Shown here in pieces: positions 8,452 to 17,568 of a DNA stretch of 64,000 nucleotides. This DNA comes from Hymenobacter radiodurans (lineage in GTDB: Bacteria; Bacteroidota; Bacteroidia; Cytophagales; Hymenobacteraceae). The stretch is from NCBI RefSeq assembly GCF_004355185.1, contig NZ_CP037922.1:1488001-1552000 (forward strand), read 5' to 3'. Position 1 is the first letter of the stretch; the number at the start of each line of letters is the position of its first letter. Made by a program: the position numbers and the translations under genes. The notes under the pieces were generated by a model. It saw nothing but the letters and a program-made list of their open reading frames with translations. It ran no database searches and had not been told where the DNA came from.

Positions 8452-9727
8452 TTATTGATTCGTGCTTTTCAACGCTTCTGACAATGTTTGCGCAGCTGCA
8501 GCAATATCGAAATTATGTTGGTATGATTCCCGTGCTCGCTGTTCCATTAGTTTTTTCTGAGCGGGGGTAAATCTATCCAGCGTTCCAATAATTCTTGTGT
8601 ACCCTTTAAGGTGTCATCCGCCACTAACCCGCACCCGTTCGCTATAACCTCGCGCCAGATATTTACTTTATTAGTGATAAGAACCGGCTTGCTACATGCT
8701 AACGCCTCCACCACTGCAATCCCAAAGTTTTCTTGATGACTAGGCAACACAAAGGACTCACAGCCGTAGAAAGCCCCCCACTTAGCGTCACCAGTAAGCA
8801 TTCCTGGAAAGAAAACGACAGATGCGGGTAGTTCGGCAGCTGCCTGACGCAGGCCTTGGCCGTAGCGTGAGTCCAGCCCCGGACCGGCAATAACGAGTGT
8901 TGGCATCTGCTTACGGGCGGCAGGCAGAGAAGTCGGCGCCTTACCAAGACCAGCTGCGCGAGTAATACATACCCCATCTTCAGCCAACTGCCGAAAGAGC
9001 ATTTTGTAACCATTAATCAACAAATCAACGCCTTTTTTTTCGTCTATCCGGCTCAGAAACAGCAGATAGGAACGATTGCCCAGCGCAGGGCAGGTGGCCA
9101 AAAATGCTTCCCGCATCCGAGGCGTAAACGGGGGGGGGCTTCCACACCTAGCCCAACTACCATTTCTCGTTGGGGGTGATAGGGGGTAAATGGCTCGTGG
9201 GCCAGTAGTTGCTCCGTTTCACAGGTGAAAAGCAGGCCGGTGCTCTCGTTCACCACTCCCGCTTCGATCAGGTGCCAGTATGCCCAATTCCGCCATGCTT
9301 TCAGCCTGCGACCAGAAGCTCGCTGGAAGTAGGGGTCTAGCATGCCATGCGGCATAATAAACAGATTAGGTACGTTCTTTTTTTTAAGCCCTGCGGCAGA
9401 GCTTTGCCTATGCAATAAGCGCACGGCCTTGTGTACGGCGTAGCTATGATAAAGCCATAGGCCGTGCACAATTACGGCATCAAATCGCGGTAAGTTATCC
9501 AGCAGCCAAGGAAGCAGGGTGGGACTGTACCGCCAGGGCCCTCGTCCGGGCCCGAGCGAATGAAGGTGAAATGACTCGGCCTGAAGTTCTGGAACGGCGG
9601 GAGCATCTAGGCTTACAACTTCACTAAGGTCTCCGAAGGGGGTTAACCCCGCAATTATGGTGCGGACCGCTTGGGCAACCCCTCCCTGTTGGGGATCCAT
9701 ACTGGCAACAATGTGAAGCAGCCTCAT
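8452..9727 (-). CDS. Glycosyltransferase family 4 (two apparent frameshifts, one in a C9 tract)
   Basis: The N-terminal half (MRLLHIVASMDPQQGGVAQ) and C-terminal half (LLFLSRIDEKKGVDLLI, then PSHQENFGIAVVEALAC with the EX7E pair) are one GT4 enzyme of about 425 residues. The frame is lost at nine consecutive Gs (plus strand 9130-9138) and again at five Gs (8563-8567); one extra base in each restores it through ARESYQHNFDIAAAAQTL to the stop at 8452. GT4 enzymes are retaining transferases using nucleotide sugars. It overlaps the upstream gene by four bases. The C9 tract is long enough for slipped-strand variation, so the break could be real in part of a population. Confidence 0.75.
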
Positions 9728-10896
9728 TCGCTTGGAAACGTAGGAAGAATACTCTGATAAATTTCTTCTATGCGGTTCAATGCCTTATTGGTCTCAAATC
9801 TACCCGCGTTGGTTAATCCTGCGGCCACAACCTGGGCCCGTTCGCGTGGAGGGAGCGTAACGACCTGCTCGATAAGCGTCGCCCCATCCTGCGCCCAAGT
9901 CGTGGCATTGTCTGTCGCCGGCCGGCGCGGCAGGTAAAATGCCACAGTTCCTCCTACCTCCGTCATGGGCGCTTCACCGGTTGTAATGACTGGACAGCCT
10001 GAAGCCATAGCTTCAGCAATGGGCCATCCAAAGCCCTCCGCTAGCGACGGAAAAAGAAGAACCAAGGCTCCTGTGTAAGCTAGCTGCACTAATTCATCCG
10101 GAACGCTGCTTATAAAATAGATGCTTTTTTTATATGGCGACTGGATTTGGGCTTGTAATAGCTGGGGGGATGGTTGTTCACCTATTAATAAGAGTGGTAG
10201 GGCTGCTCCCCCTTGTAAACGCCAAGCATTATAGAGTTCAATAACGCCTATGCGATTTTTATAAAACAAGTTGCCTCCTACATGAAGTAGGTAACCGGAA
10301 GCGAGATTTAAGCCCATTGCTGCCCCTACTAGGTGTCGTGCTTTACGGGGTTCGAGTGGAGTGTAGTTCCAGTTCAGACCATTATACACTACGGTTGAGT
10401 ACAGGGGTAATTCCGGAAGAAAGTGATGCAGATCATGTTGCGTTTTTTCCGAGACCGAGATAAAATATTTCCCTTTTGAATAACCCCACTGAATAAACGA
10501 TTGATATAGTCGGCCAGTCCAGCTCGTTGGATTTTCCTGAATTTGACCTTTTGCCGATTGCTGCGCTAAAAAATCGTGACAATGAATAATATGGGGGCGG
10601 TCATGAACTAAGGGAACCCATGGACCTAGCGCTTGATCAGTAAAGACAAAGAGCGTATGAGGAGAGCATAACTTTATTCGTCGTTGTATTTGACTGGGAA
10701 ATAGGATGTACTGATCTATATAGCCCAACCATTTTTTCAAAGTGCTTGGGCCTGATAAGCGGCAAAGCCTGGGAGGGGAGGACCAAATTTCTACCTTATG
10801 CCCGCGTTCTCGCATCCCCTCTGCAAGCATCCGGGCGAAACGGGGCATGCTTTGAGACTTTATAAAATCGGGATGGGTAAAAAAAACAAGCTGCAT
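9724..10896 (-). CDS. Glycosyltransferase family 4
   Basis: The 390-residue protein has the two-Rossmann GT4 layout: N-terminal MQLVFFTHPDFIKSQSMPR, an acceptor-domain HCHDFLAQQS, a linker YLLHVGGNLFYKNRIGV opening the donor domain, and FPSLAEGFGWPIAEAMASG carrying the EX7E donor-binding acids. Its stop overlaps the start of the next transferase by four bases (ATGA type), a sign of coupled translation. It builds one linkage of the EPS repeat unit in the cytoplasm. The sugar donor and acceptor cannot be read from the sequence. Confidence 0.85.
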   Translation of the reverse strand: MQLVFFTHPDFIKSQSMPRFARMLAEGMRERGHKVEIWSSPPRLCRLSGPSTLKKWLGYIDQYILFPSQIQRRIKLCSPHTLFVFTDQALGPWVPLVHDRPHIIHCHDFLAQQSAKGQIQENPTSWTGRLYQSFIQWGYSKGKYFISVSEKTQHDLHHFLPELPLYSTVVYNGLNWNYTPLEPRKARHLVGAAMGLNLASGYLLHVGGNLFYKNRIGVIELYNAWRLQGGAALPLLLIGEQPSPQLLQAQIQSPYKKSIYFISSVPDELVQLAYTGALVLLFPSLAEGFGWPIAEAMASGCPVITTGEAPMTEVGGTVAFYLPRRPATDNATTWAQDGATLIEQVVTLPPRERAQVVAAGLTNAGRFETNKALNRIEEIYQSILPTFPSE

Positions 10897-10930
10897 AGTA
10901 TAGTCATATTAAGTAGGAGCAATAATAAGG

Positions 10931-11974
10931 TTAGCCAATATGCCAATGGGTCAGAATTTTGCGGCAAATACTTTCATTTCCAACTTGTAAGGCTAGGACT
11001 CGTTTTTGGCCCGCTACCCGGATATTCTCCCGTAGCGAGTCATTCAAGAGTAGCCTTTGGCAAATACTTGCGCACTCCTTAGCATCAGACCAAAAAACTG
11101 CTTCTTTCCCTTCCTGATACATTTCCAGATGCTCTGCTGTGCGTTCCGCACATAATAAGCCGGCGGCAAACGGTACTTCTAAGGATCGTTGGGTATGGAG
11201 ATCACGATTTCCTTTTGAGAGCAAGCCGAGACATATTTTGGATCCCTGAATGGCAGCAACATAATCGCGACCGCTCAAGGAGCCCCCACGGTAGGCTATT
11301 TGCAACTTGGCCCAATACGGTGATTTTTGCCAACGGCTACCCCAAATACTAAGGGGAATACCTTGTTCTAGGAGTTGAAGCAGGAACTCATCCCGTTTCT
11401 CATAGCGCATCCAAGTGCCGATAAAAATCACTTCGGAGCGAAACTTGGTTGGAATATCTGTTGGGTTCAGAAAAGGTTGATGCGCAACCTCATCATAGCT
11501 TCTTATTACACGCATCACCTGTTTCGCTCCTAAGCTAAGGCATTCTGCTTCCGTTTCTTTGCGTACTACCACTACTAAGTCGTACAGCGGCAACGCTTTT
11601 AGCAACGAGTCGAATCTTCGACCATCTCTTGGGCCCGTAGGGTCATCAACATTGTAGAGTAAGATGGGGCATGCTAGCCCTTTTAAACAGGCAATGGCCG
11701 TAGGTCCAAAGAATTCACCGCTATCCACCCAAACCAGATCAGGCTTTGGTATTGAATCAATAATTTTACTTAGCCAGGAACGTATAGGTGATTGCAAGAT
11801 CCGGTAGCCCGTCCGGTAATGAATAGGGTCGAGCCATGGGGATCCCATGACTCCAGTAGCCGCTGCCGCGGGATTATGATGCGAAATAGTATGTCCTAGC
11901 CGGGCAAGCGCTTGCGCCCGGTGGAGGGACGTAGAACCATGCACATCACAACCTAAATAAAGAATATTTGCCAT
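10931..11974 (-). CDS. CgeB-like glycosyltransferase
   Basis: The 347-residue protein begins MANILYLGCDVHGSTSLHRA and has a C-terminal half of the CgeB/Glyco_trans_1_2 type: VIFIGTWMRYEKRDEFLLQL, AIQGSKICLGLLSKGNRDLHT, RSLEVPFAAGLLCAE. CgeB-like proteins are GT4-related and recognised by the R-x-E-x-P/A-A-G-x donor-site signature seen here. I chose ATG 11974 over the adjacent GTG at 11977. It lies between the GT4 gene and the polymerase in the same orientation. A role in EPS repeat-unit assembly is inferred from position. Confidence 0.75.
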   Translation of the reverse strand: MANILYLGCDVHGSTSLHRAQALARLGHTISHHNPAAAATGVMGSPWLDPIHYRTGYRILQSPIRSWLSKIIDSIPKPDLVWVDSGEFFGPTAIACLKGLACPILLYNVDDPTGPRDGRRFDSLLKALPLYDLVVVVRKETEAECLSLGAKQVMRVIRSYDEVAHQPFLNPTDIPTKFRSEVIFIGTWMRYEKRDEFLLQLLEQGIPLSIWGSRWQKSPYWAKLQIAYRGGSLSGRDYVAAIQGSKICLGLLSKGNRDLHTQRSLEVPFAAGLLCAERTAEHLEMYQEGKEAVFWSDAKECASICQRLLLNDSLRENIRVAGQKRVLALQVGNESICRKILTHWHIG

Positions 11975-12014
11975 CACTTGCTCTTATTCTATTCAGTAAA
12001 TTATGGAGATATCC

Positions 12015-13685
12015 TTAATAAATGGGCTGACTTTGGCGCTTAACCCGTCGGGAAGGAGTAAGTACTGTTAAGCCCTTATCCAGAAAATAAGTCAGATGAT
12101 ATAATACGAAATATAAAATAATCATTTGCAGCCAGCCACGGAGCAAAAACGCACCAATCTTTTCTACACTTTCTGCTGGAAAGAACTGAAAAATGGGAGT
12201 TAGGAATAACAATCCGCAAAAACTAAAGCGCAATTTGGGGTGAAATGCTGTGGTCGGTAGGTGTAGAACACGAGATTGAATAGTTAACTTATCATATAAG
12301 AAATAAACCGGAATCATGCCTACTCCTAATATTGCTAAATACCACCAGCCAAATGCAGCCATACCGGTGCCGGCAAAGTGACCTGTAAAAAAACTGCCTA
12401 GTGCTTGAGGTTTTGCATAAACTTTAGAAAAAAGATAATCCCCAAATGATACTTGATTAACTGATCTTTTATCGAAATTAACTTCTATCAAGTTTAATAT
12501 GGGCGAAGGTAAATTGGCCAAAAAATGATTAATTGTGAAATCAAACACATCCATATCGTATTCACTTATTTTTGAAGATAGTAATAAACTAGTATCATTG
12601 TATTTTAAGTTAGAAAACCTAGCTATAAATATATTATCTAAATAGTGCTCATCCCAATCCTGTTTTTCAGAACTTTCCGCCATTCTATATAACCGGATAG
12701 ATTCTTTGTCGTGGAACGTTTCTAACGTTAAACTCACAAGCTCGGAATAGGAGATGTCATTGCGTTGTTGTCGTACCAGAACCATTGCCGTACCGATATC
12801 AGCTACTGGTCCGGTAAAAAGCCAGAAAGAAGTTAAGCCAATGAACAGATACCGTAGTGTAAAAAAACGAGCCTTATAATATCCTAGTAAAAGTCCCAAT
12901 GCATAGGCAAATGCTAATGAAGCAAATCCAATCATAAAAGTGCCCCGACTATTGCGCGCAATACTTATAGCAAAAATGGCAATAGTGTAAGCGATTAATA
13001 GCAGCACAGATCTTGTTGATAATGGTTTTACTTCGCCAAATAATTTAGTGAATGGAATAAAATAGGGAGCGTATGAGAACGGAACCAAAGCTTCTATAAA
13101 CTTATCTGTTGCAGTTCCAACTGTCTTAGTTGCTGTTAAGGCATACAAGTAAACATAAAAGGTAGCAGCCAATCCAATAATTCCCATAAGCCACAATTGC
13201 AGTTCATTAGGAGGAGTAAAAAATTTGTATTTTTCCAGAGTTGACACCTTTCTCGCACTAAACTGGTTCATTAAACCCCGATATAATACGTGTGACAGTA
13301 TTAATATAAGCAATGCAACAAATGAATGAAAAAAGACTAATAATGGAAGTTCTAAATTGAAAATGAGCGGTTTGCCTTCTAACAGAGTAAAGAGTAGAGG
13401 AAAATAAAATTGAGTCGATACATACCCTATTAAAATAAAAATAGATAAAGGGTAGGTATTTATATTTTTATAGCTGAGTACAGCGTGGCAAAGCAGTAAC
13501 CACGCAAGAATTACAGCTCCGGTGGCGATGATATTTTCTAAACTGCTAAATAAAACAATTTGGAATAAAGAAGCGATGCTAAGTATGATCCAAGACCAGC
13601 GAATAAAGGTAGGAAGAGATTGCGCTTCCTGCCTATATAAGGCAGTCCTAAGGTTCCAATCGATATAAGGGGGTTGCGTTTCCAT
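12015..13685 (-). CDS. Wzy-like oligosaccharide repeat-unit polymerase
   Basis: This 556-residue protein has ten or more hydrophobic segments, a periplasmic loop at roughly residues 310-410, and no soluble enzymatic domain. That topology, with an Arg-containing segment ISIARNSRGTFMIG before the loop, fits O-antigen/EPS polymerases, which join flipped repeat units on the periplasmic face. These families have almost no sequence conservation, so the call rests on topology and position between the transferases and the flippase. ATG 13685 is used; a TTG immediately upstream would add one residue. Confidence 0.65.
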   Translation of the reverse strand: METQPPYIDWNLRTALYRQEAQSLPTFIRWSWIILSIASLFQIVLFSSLENIIATGAVILAWLLLCHAVLSYKNINTYPLSIFILIGYVSTQFYFPLLFTLLEGKPLIFNLELPLLVFFHSFVALLILILSHVLYRGLMNQFSARKVSTLEKYKFFTPPNELQLWLMGIIGLAATFYVYLYALTATKTVGTATDKFIEALVPFSYAPYFIPFTKLFGEVKPLSTRSVLLLIAYTIAIFAISIARNSRGTFMIGFASLAFAYALGLLLGYYKARFFTLRYLFIGLTSFWLFTGPVADIGTAMVLVRQQRNDISYSELVSLTLETFHDKESIRLYRMAESSEKQDWDEHYLDNIFIARFSNLKYNDTSLLLSSKISEYDMDVFDFTINHFLANLPSPILNLIEVNFDKRSVNQVSFGDYLFSKVYAKPQALGSFFTGHFAGTGMAAFGWWYLAILGVGMIPVYFLYDKLTIQSRVLHLPTTAFHPKLRFSFCGLLFLTPIFQFFPAESVEKIGAFLLRGWLQMIILYFVLYHLTYFLDKGLTVLTPSRRVKRQSQPIY

Positions 13686-13761
13686 CAAATTTAGGGGCTT
13701 AAAAATTGCGTTTTTAATAAATAATATATTATGAAAAATATACTATGAAAAGCCCAGATTT

Positions 13762-14916
13762 TTAAAGTGATTTTATTAACTGGGTAAATGAGTTGCCATA
13801 ACTGTCCCATCCTCCCAAGGCCTTTACCCTTAGTTTGGCAGCCTCCGACATTTCTAGTCTTAACTGATTATCCTCTAGCAATTGCTCAAGTCGTTCCCTA
13901 AGCTTTTCTGGCGCGCGAATGGGCACTATGTATCCTTCTACTTTATCGCTAAACAAGTCTTCGGCACCAGTATTCGTCGACGCAATAACGGGACATCCGC
14001 ATGCTAGTGCTTCACCTTGCACCATGCTCAACCCTTCTTCAATACTAGGAAGGACAAAGACATGTGCCGTGCTGTAAAGCATGGGCAATTCTTGATTCGA
14101 CACGGTACCGCGAAAACATACCCCCTCTACCTTTCGTCGGCTTTTTAACAAGCTTTTCATTTCTGGGTCTACTGACCCGACGACAAGCAATTCTTTGTTA
14201 TGGGATTTAAGCGATGCAAATGCCTCAAGCAAATCTAGGAACCCTTTCCGTAAACTGACACTTCCTACCCACAGCACTCGGAATCGATCCTTTGGCGGCT
14301 CTCCAACTGGTTTAAAGCGATCTAATCGGGCCCCATAAACCATTTTTACAAGTTTCCTTACCGGTACCCCCATTTCGATAAATGATTTTTTAACGAACTC
14401 CGACGGTACCGTTATAAAATCCGCTTGTTGGTATTCCGCTTCCTCTTTGGCTATGATGCGCGGGTCAATGCCCGGAAATGGTACGCCAAAGCGGGCGTAC
14501 TCTTCCCGTAAGATGCGGTCTTGAAATCGTATATGAGACGAACCACGATCACATATATGATAGCCACCTTGTCGTTGGGCTACTGCTCCTGAGTGCAAAC
14601 CAGATCCTGACAGAGCGATTAATGTAGTTGCCTGCTTCAGTTGAGCCGCTACATAACGGTCCAAGGTATCTTGCGCCAACCATGACCATTCTCTGTTGAG
14701 CCATGGCCATTTGGCTAATCCAAAGCGTCCCCGCGCCATATAAGGAGTGTGCAACCAAGGGAACGTCCGAATTTTGCCCGTGGGAATTCCTTCCTCATCT
14801 CCTAATTTTAGTAAGGGATACCCTGTCCAGATGCAGGTCAACAGGCCATTGCGTTCCATTTGTCGTGCTAAATGGAAATGATGAAACCGCCCAAGTGAGA
14901 TCTGAGTAACACTCAT
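13762..14916 (-). CDS. Glycosyltransferase family 4
   Basis: The 384-residue enzyme shows MSVTQISLGRFHHFHLAR at the N-terminus, an acceptor segment CDRGSSHIRFQ, a donor-domain start VLWVGSVSLRKGFLDLL and LPSIEEGLSMVQGEALACG with the EX7E acids. The pattern DRGSSHI is characteristic of a GT4 subgroup found in EPS loci. It lies 27 bases downstream of the flippase and 76 bases upstream of the polymerase start. Cytoplasmic, peripheral membrane. Sugar specificity unknown. Confidence 0.85.
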   Translation of the reverse strand: MSVTQISLGRFHHFHLARQMERNGLLTCIWTGYPLLKLGDEEGIPTGKIRTFPWLHTPYMARGRFGLAKWPWLNREWSWLAQDTLDRYVAAQLKQATTLIALSGSGLHSGAVAQRQGGYHICDRGSSHIRFQDRILREEYARFGVPFPGIDPRIIAKEEAEYQQADFITVPSEFVKKSFIEMGVPVRKLVKMVYGARLDRFKPVGEPPKDRFRVLWVGSVSLRKGFLDLLEAFASLKSHNKELLVVGSVDPEMKSLLKSRRKVEGVCFRGTVSNQELPMLYSTAHVFVLPSIEEGLSMVQGEALACGCPVIASTNTGAEDLFSDKVEGYIVPIRAPEKLRERLEQLLEDNQLRLEMSEAAKLRVKALGGWDSYGNSFTQLIKSL

Positions 14917-14943
14917 ACGAGACCAGATTAGTTGCTTGTTTTA

Positions 14944-16481
14944 TCATACCGGTAATGTTGCCCTTCTCCATAGAAACTTACTGGCTAGTCGTAGAATGTG
15001 CTGTACAGCGATTGCAGGCAAGACTTGCCAGTAACGCCAAGTATTTACACTAAAAAGCAGGAGGGAAATGGCTACGATTGGCCATTTTGCTAGGGGAAAT
15101 ACGATCATGAGCACCATCGCCACGGCCGCAATACTAATGGAAGTAACTGCTACCAAAAAGGAAGAATTAGGCCATTTCATGCCGTGTTGATGCATCCACC
15201 GTTGAGCCACTGTCTTGTAGCCTGCCGATGTGATCATTTCTGCACCTAATAAGGCAACACCAGCACCTACAATACCAATTCGGGGTACGAATAGGTAAAT
15301 CCCCCCTACCACGCTTAGCGCGGCCAAGGTCGAGAGCAGTAATTGGGGCTTAAGTAAATTATTCCCTACTACGATGGTCGTGGCCGGCTGCACGACGGCG
15401 AAAACAAGCACACTTAAAGACAGTAGTGCAAACAGCCAAGGGTTAAAGGCAATATGTCCCCTAGTCCAGACTACGTACAACGGTTCAATAACTGCTTGGA
15501 GTACTACAACTGCTGGCGCCATTAGAGCCACTACGATAATCCAAACGGCCCCAAAAACTGACTCGCATCGTGCTTGATCACGTTGCTGGAGAAAACGCAT
15601 TAAATCCGGAATCAATGGATTTGTAATGGTATTGAGGCCCTGTAAAGCAATGTTAGATCCCGTACGCATGGTAGAAAAAGCCGCTAAGCCACCCACCCCC
15701 ACCAGCGGCGCCATTACTATCCTTACCCTTGCTGACGAATATTCTCAAGAGATATTTTTCCAAAGACGGCAAGGGAAAGTAAGAAATTAACATGGCCTAC
15801 GTGCCAGGAGGGATAGCTAAACGGAATATTTTCTTTGCGCATCAAGCGTACCAAATCGCAGTATTTCGGGATACTGAAAATGACCGTGACAGCAGCGGTG
15901 ACAACACCAGTAGTGAGCAGGTCAGCGCCCAGCGACACTGCAACTAGGGGCGTTAGGGCGGATATAATAGCGTCAATAAAATTCCACCAAGCCATCCTTG
16001 GATAATAGCCGAACGGGGCGAGGACTCTAAATAACAAGCCTGAAATGCTTGTTCCAATAAGCCAAGCAATTCCTTGTGCAATTAAAATAATGCCAACCGT
16101 ACGTATGATTCCCGGAGCAAGGATATTTGAACTACCGAGTAAATCTGATATAACGCCAGTAATTAAAAAAAAACTGATTAATAAAAGTTGAAACAAATTA
16201 ATTCCAATACTGAAAACGATACCCGACCAAAGGTAGCGGCTCAACTTTAAACAGTTGTGTTTCCCAATGCGCATGAACTCATAGCCTAAAAACTCTTGGT
16301 GTCCCAGATCAAGGGTAAAGAGTAAGCTAGCTAGGGCTTGAGTAGCCAGCCATATTCCGTAGAGTTCGACGTCCCAATGCGTAAGATAGAGGGGAACTAA
16401 TGCAATCTGCGCCACTACTGTAACGCCCACACGTGCCCAAGATGCTGCACTTGCCGAAAGAAACCTTTTTACGGTTGACAT
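14944..16481 (-). CDS. Wzx-like polysaccharide flippase (one apparent frameshift)
   Basis: Two adjacent frames form one 512-residue polytopic protein if one base is added to the C3 run at 15726-15728 (minus strand reading Q-Q-G-V-R-I-V-M-A-P). The N-terminus (VKRFLSASAASWARVGVTVV) and successive hydrophobic pairs match the MATE/PST flippase fold with about 12-14 helices. It moves undecaprenyl-linked repeat units across the inner membrane for the polymerase. The two pieces are in register and neither has its own ribosome-binding signal, so a sequencing error is likelier than two genes. Confidence 0.75.
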
Positions 16482-16503
16482 AAAGGAGAAAAAACAAGCT
16501 ATT

Positions 16504-17508
16504 CTATTTAGTATAGCGCACCAAAGGCCAGAGAGCCCGTGAACCCTTCAAATATGATTTGCAGGTTGCTTCTACGTTTGACACTATATTTATTGGTTTT
16601 CCTAATCCATTTAAATACAGCCAATAAATTAGTTGTGCGCGGGAAGTAGATGATAATTTTTGTAGGGCGGCAAGCAACTCTTTTTTCTCTGTTTCGTCGT
16701 AAATGTCCCAAGCCAAGCAATTCGCATGTTTGCACGCGAGCTGGGTTTTGCTAGCCAATACGTCTTTTATTTCCCACCCCCGTTGACGGTAAGCTGGCTC
16801 TAGGACCTCTTCAAATACTCGTTGAAGACCTGTGATTTCCGTGAGCTTGCGTTTGCGTCTTGCATGTCCAGTCGTTTCCCAAACTCGGTAAAAAGCTAGG
16901 GTTTCATCTAGGTAAACGTTATCGTAACCAGCGGCACAGATAGCCGATGCTAAACTATAATCTTCTACTTGGGTCGGTCTTCCTGATACATAATTCACGG
17001 TAGCCAGTGCCTCCTGTTTAAACATGATGATGTTGGCTGCTACTCGGTAGCCTTTCAGCATAGACCGTAAAGCCTCATTACTTGCTTGAGGGCCTGACTT
17101 CCTAAATAATTTTCTATGTTGTAAAAATGCCCCAGCATGATCAATCTCCTGAACAGCAGCGTGAGCATAGCCAGCTTTGGGAAACTTAAGTAGTTGCTGC
17201 CCTAATTTTTCTATATAATCAGGTGATAAATAGTCATCAGAATCAAGTCGAACGATAAAATCTCCTGATGCTTGGCGAAGACAGGCGTCCGTATTACCCA
17301 TTATTCCTACATTCTGGCATTGTCGAATAACCTTTAAGAAAGGGATTTCAGCCGCAAGCTTGGCTAAAAGCGCAGACGTATCATCGGTGCTACAATCATC
17401 TGCAACAATTATCTCCAAGGGAGTATGAGATTGTTTTGCAGCGCTCTGAATGGCTTGCTCTAAATATGCGCTTTGGTTATAGGTAGGAATACAAACCGAA
17501 ACTTTCAT
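16504..17508 (-). CDS. Glycosyltransferase family 2
   Basis: The 334-residue GT-A enzyme opens with VSVCIPTYNQSAYLEQAI, then IIVADDCSTDDTSALL and the metal-binding DXD-type RLDSDDYLSPDY at about residues 92-103. Residues QVEDYSLASAICAAGYD supply the later ED motif that holds the catalytic base. GT2 members are inverting transferases. It is the second gene of the EPS operon, just downstream of the Wzc-like kinase. The acceptor sugar is unknown. Confidence 0.85.
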   Translation of the reverse strand: MKVSVCIPTYNQSAYLEQAIQSAAKQSHTPLEIIVADDCSTDDTSALLAKLAAEIPFLKVIRQCQNVGIMGNTDACLRQASGDFIVRLDSDDYLSPDYIEKLGQQLLKFPKAGYAHAAVQEIDHAGAFLQHRKLFRKSGPQASNEALRSMLKGYRVAANIIMFKQEALATVNYVSGRPTQVEDYSLASAICAAGYDNVYLDETLAFYRVWETTGHARRKRKLTEITGLQRVFEEVLEPAYRQRGWEIKDVLASKTQLACKHANCLAWDIYDETEKKELLAALQKLSSTSRAQLIYWLYLNGLGKPINIVSNVEATCKSYLKGSRALWPLVRYTK

Positions 17509-17568
17509 GGATTAACAGCTCATTTCAGGTAGAAAATAAATATCAACAAGTCGTAAAGCACATTTGAA

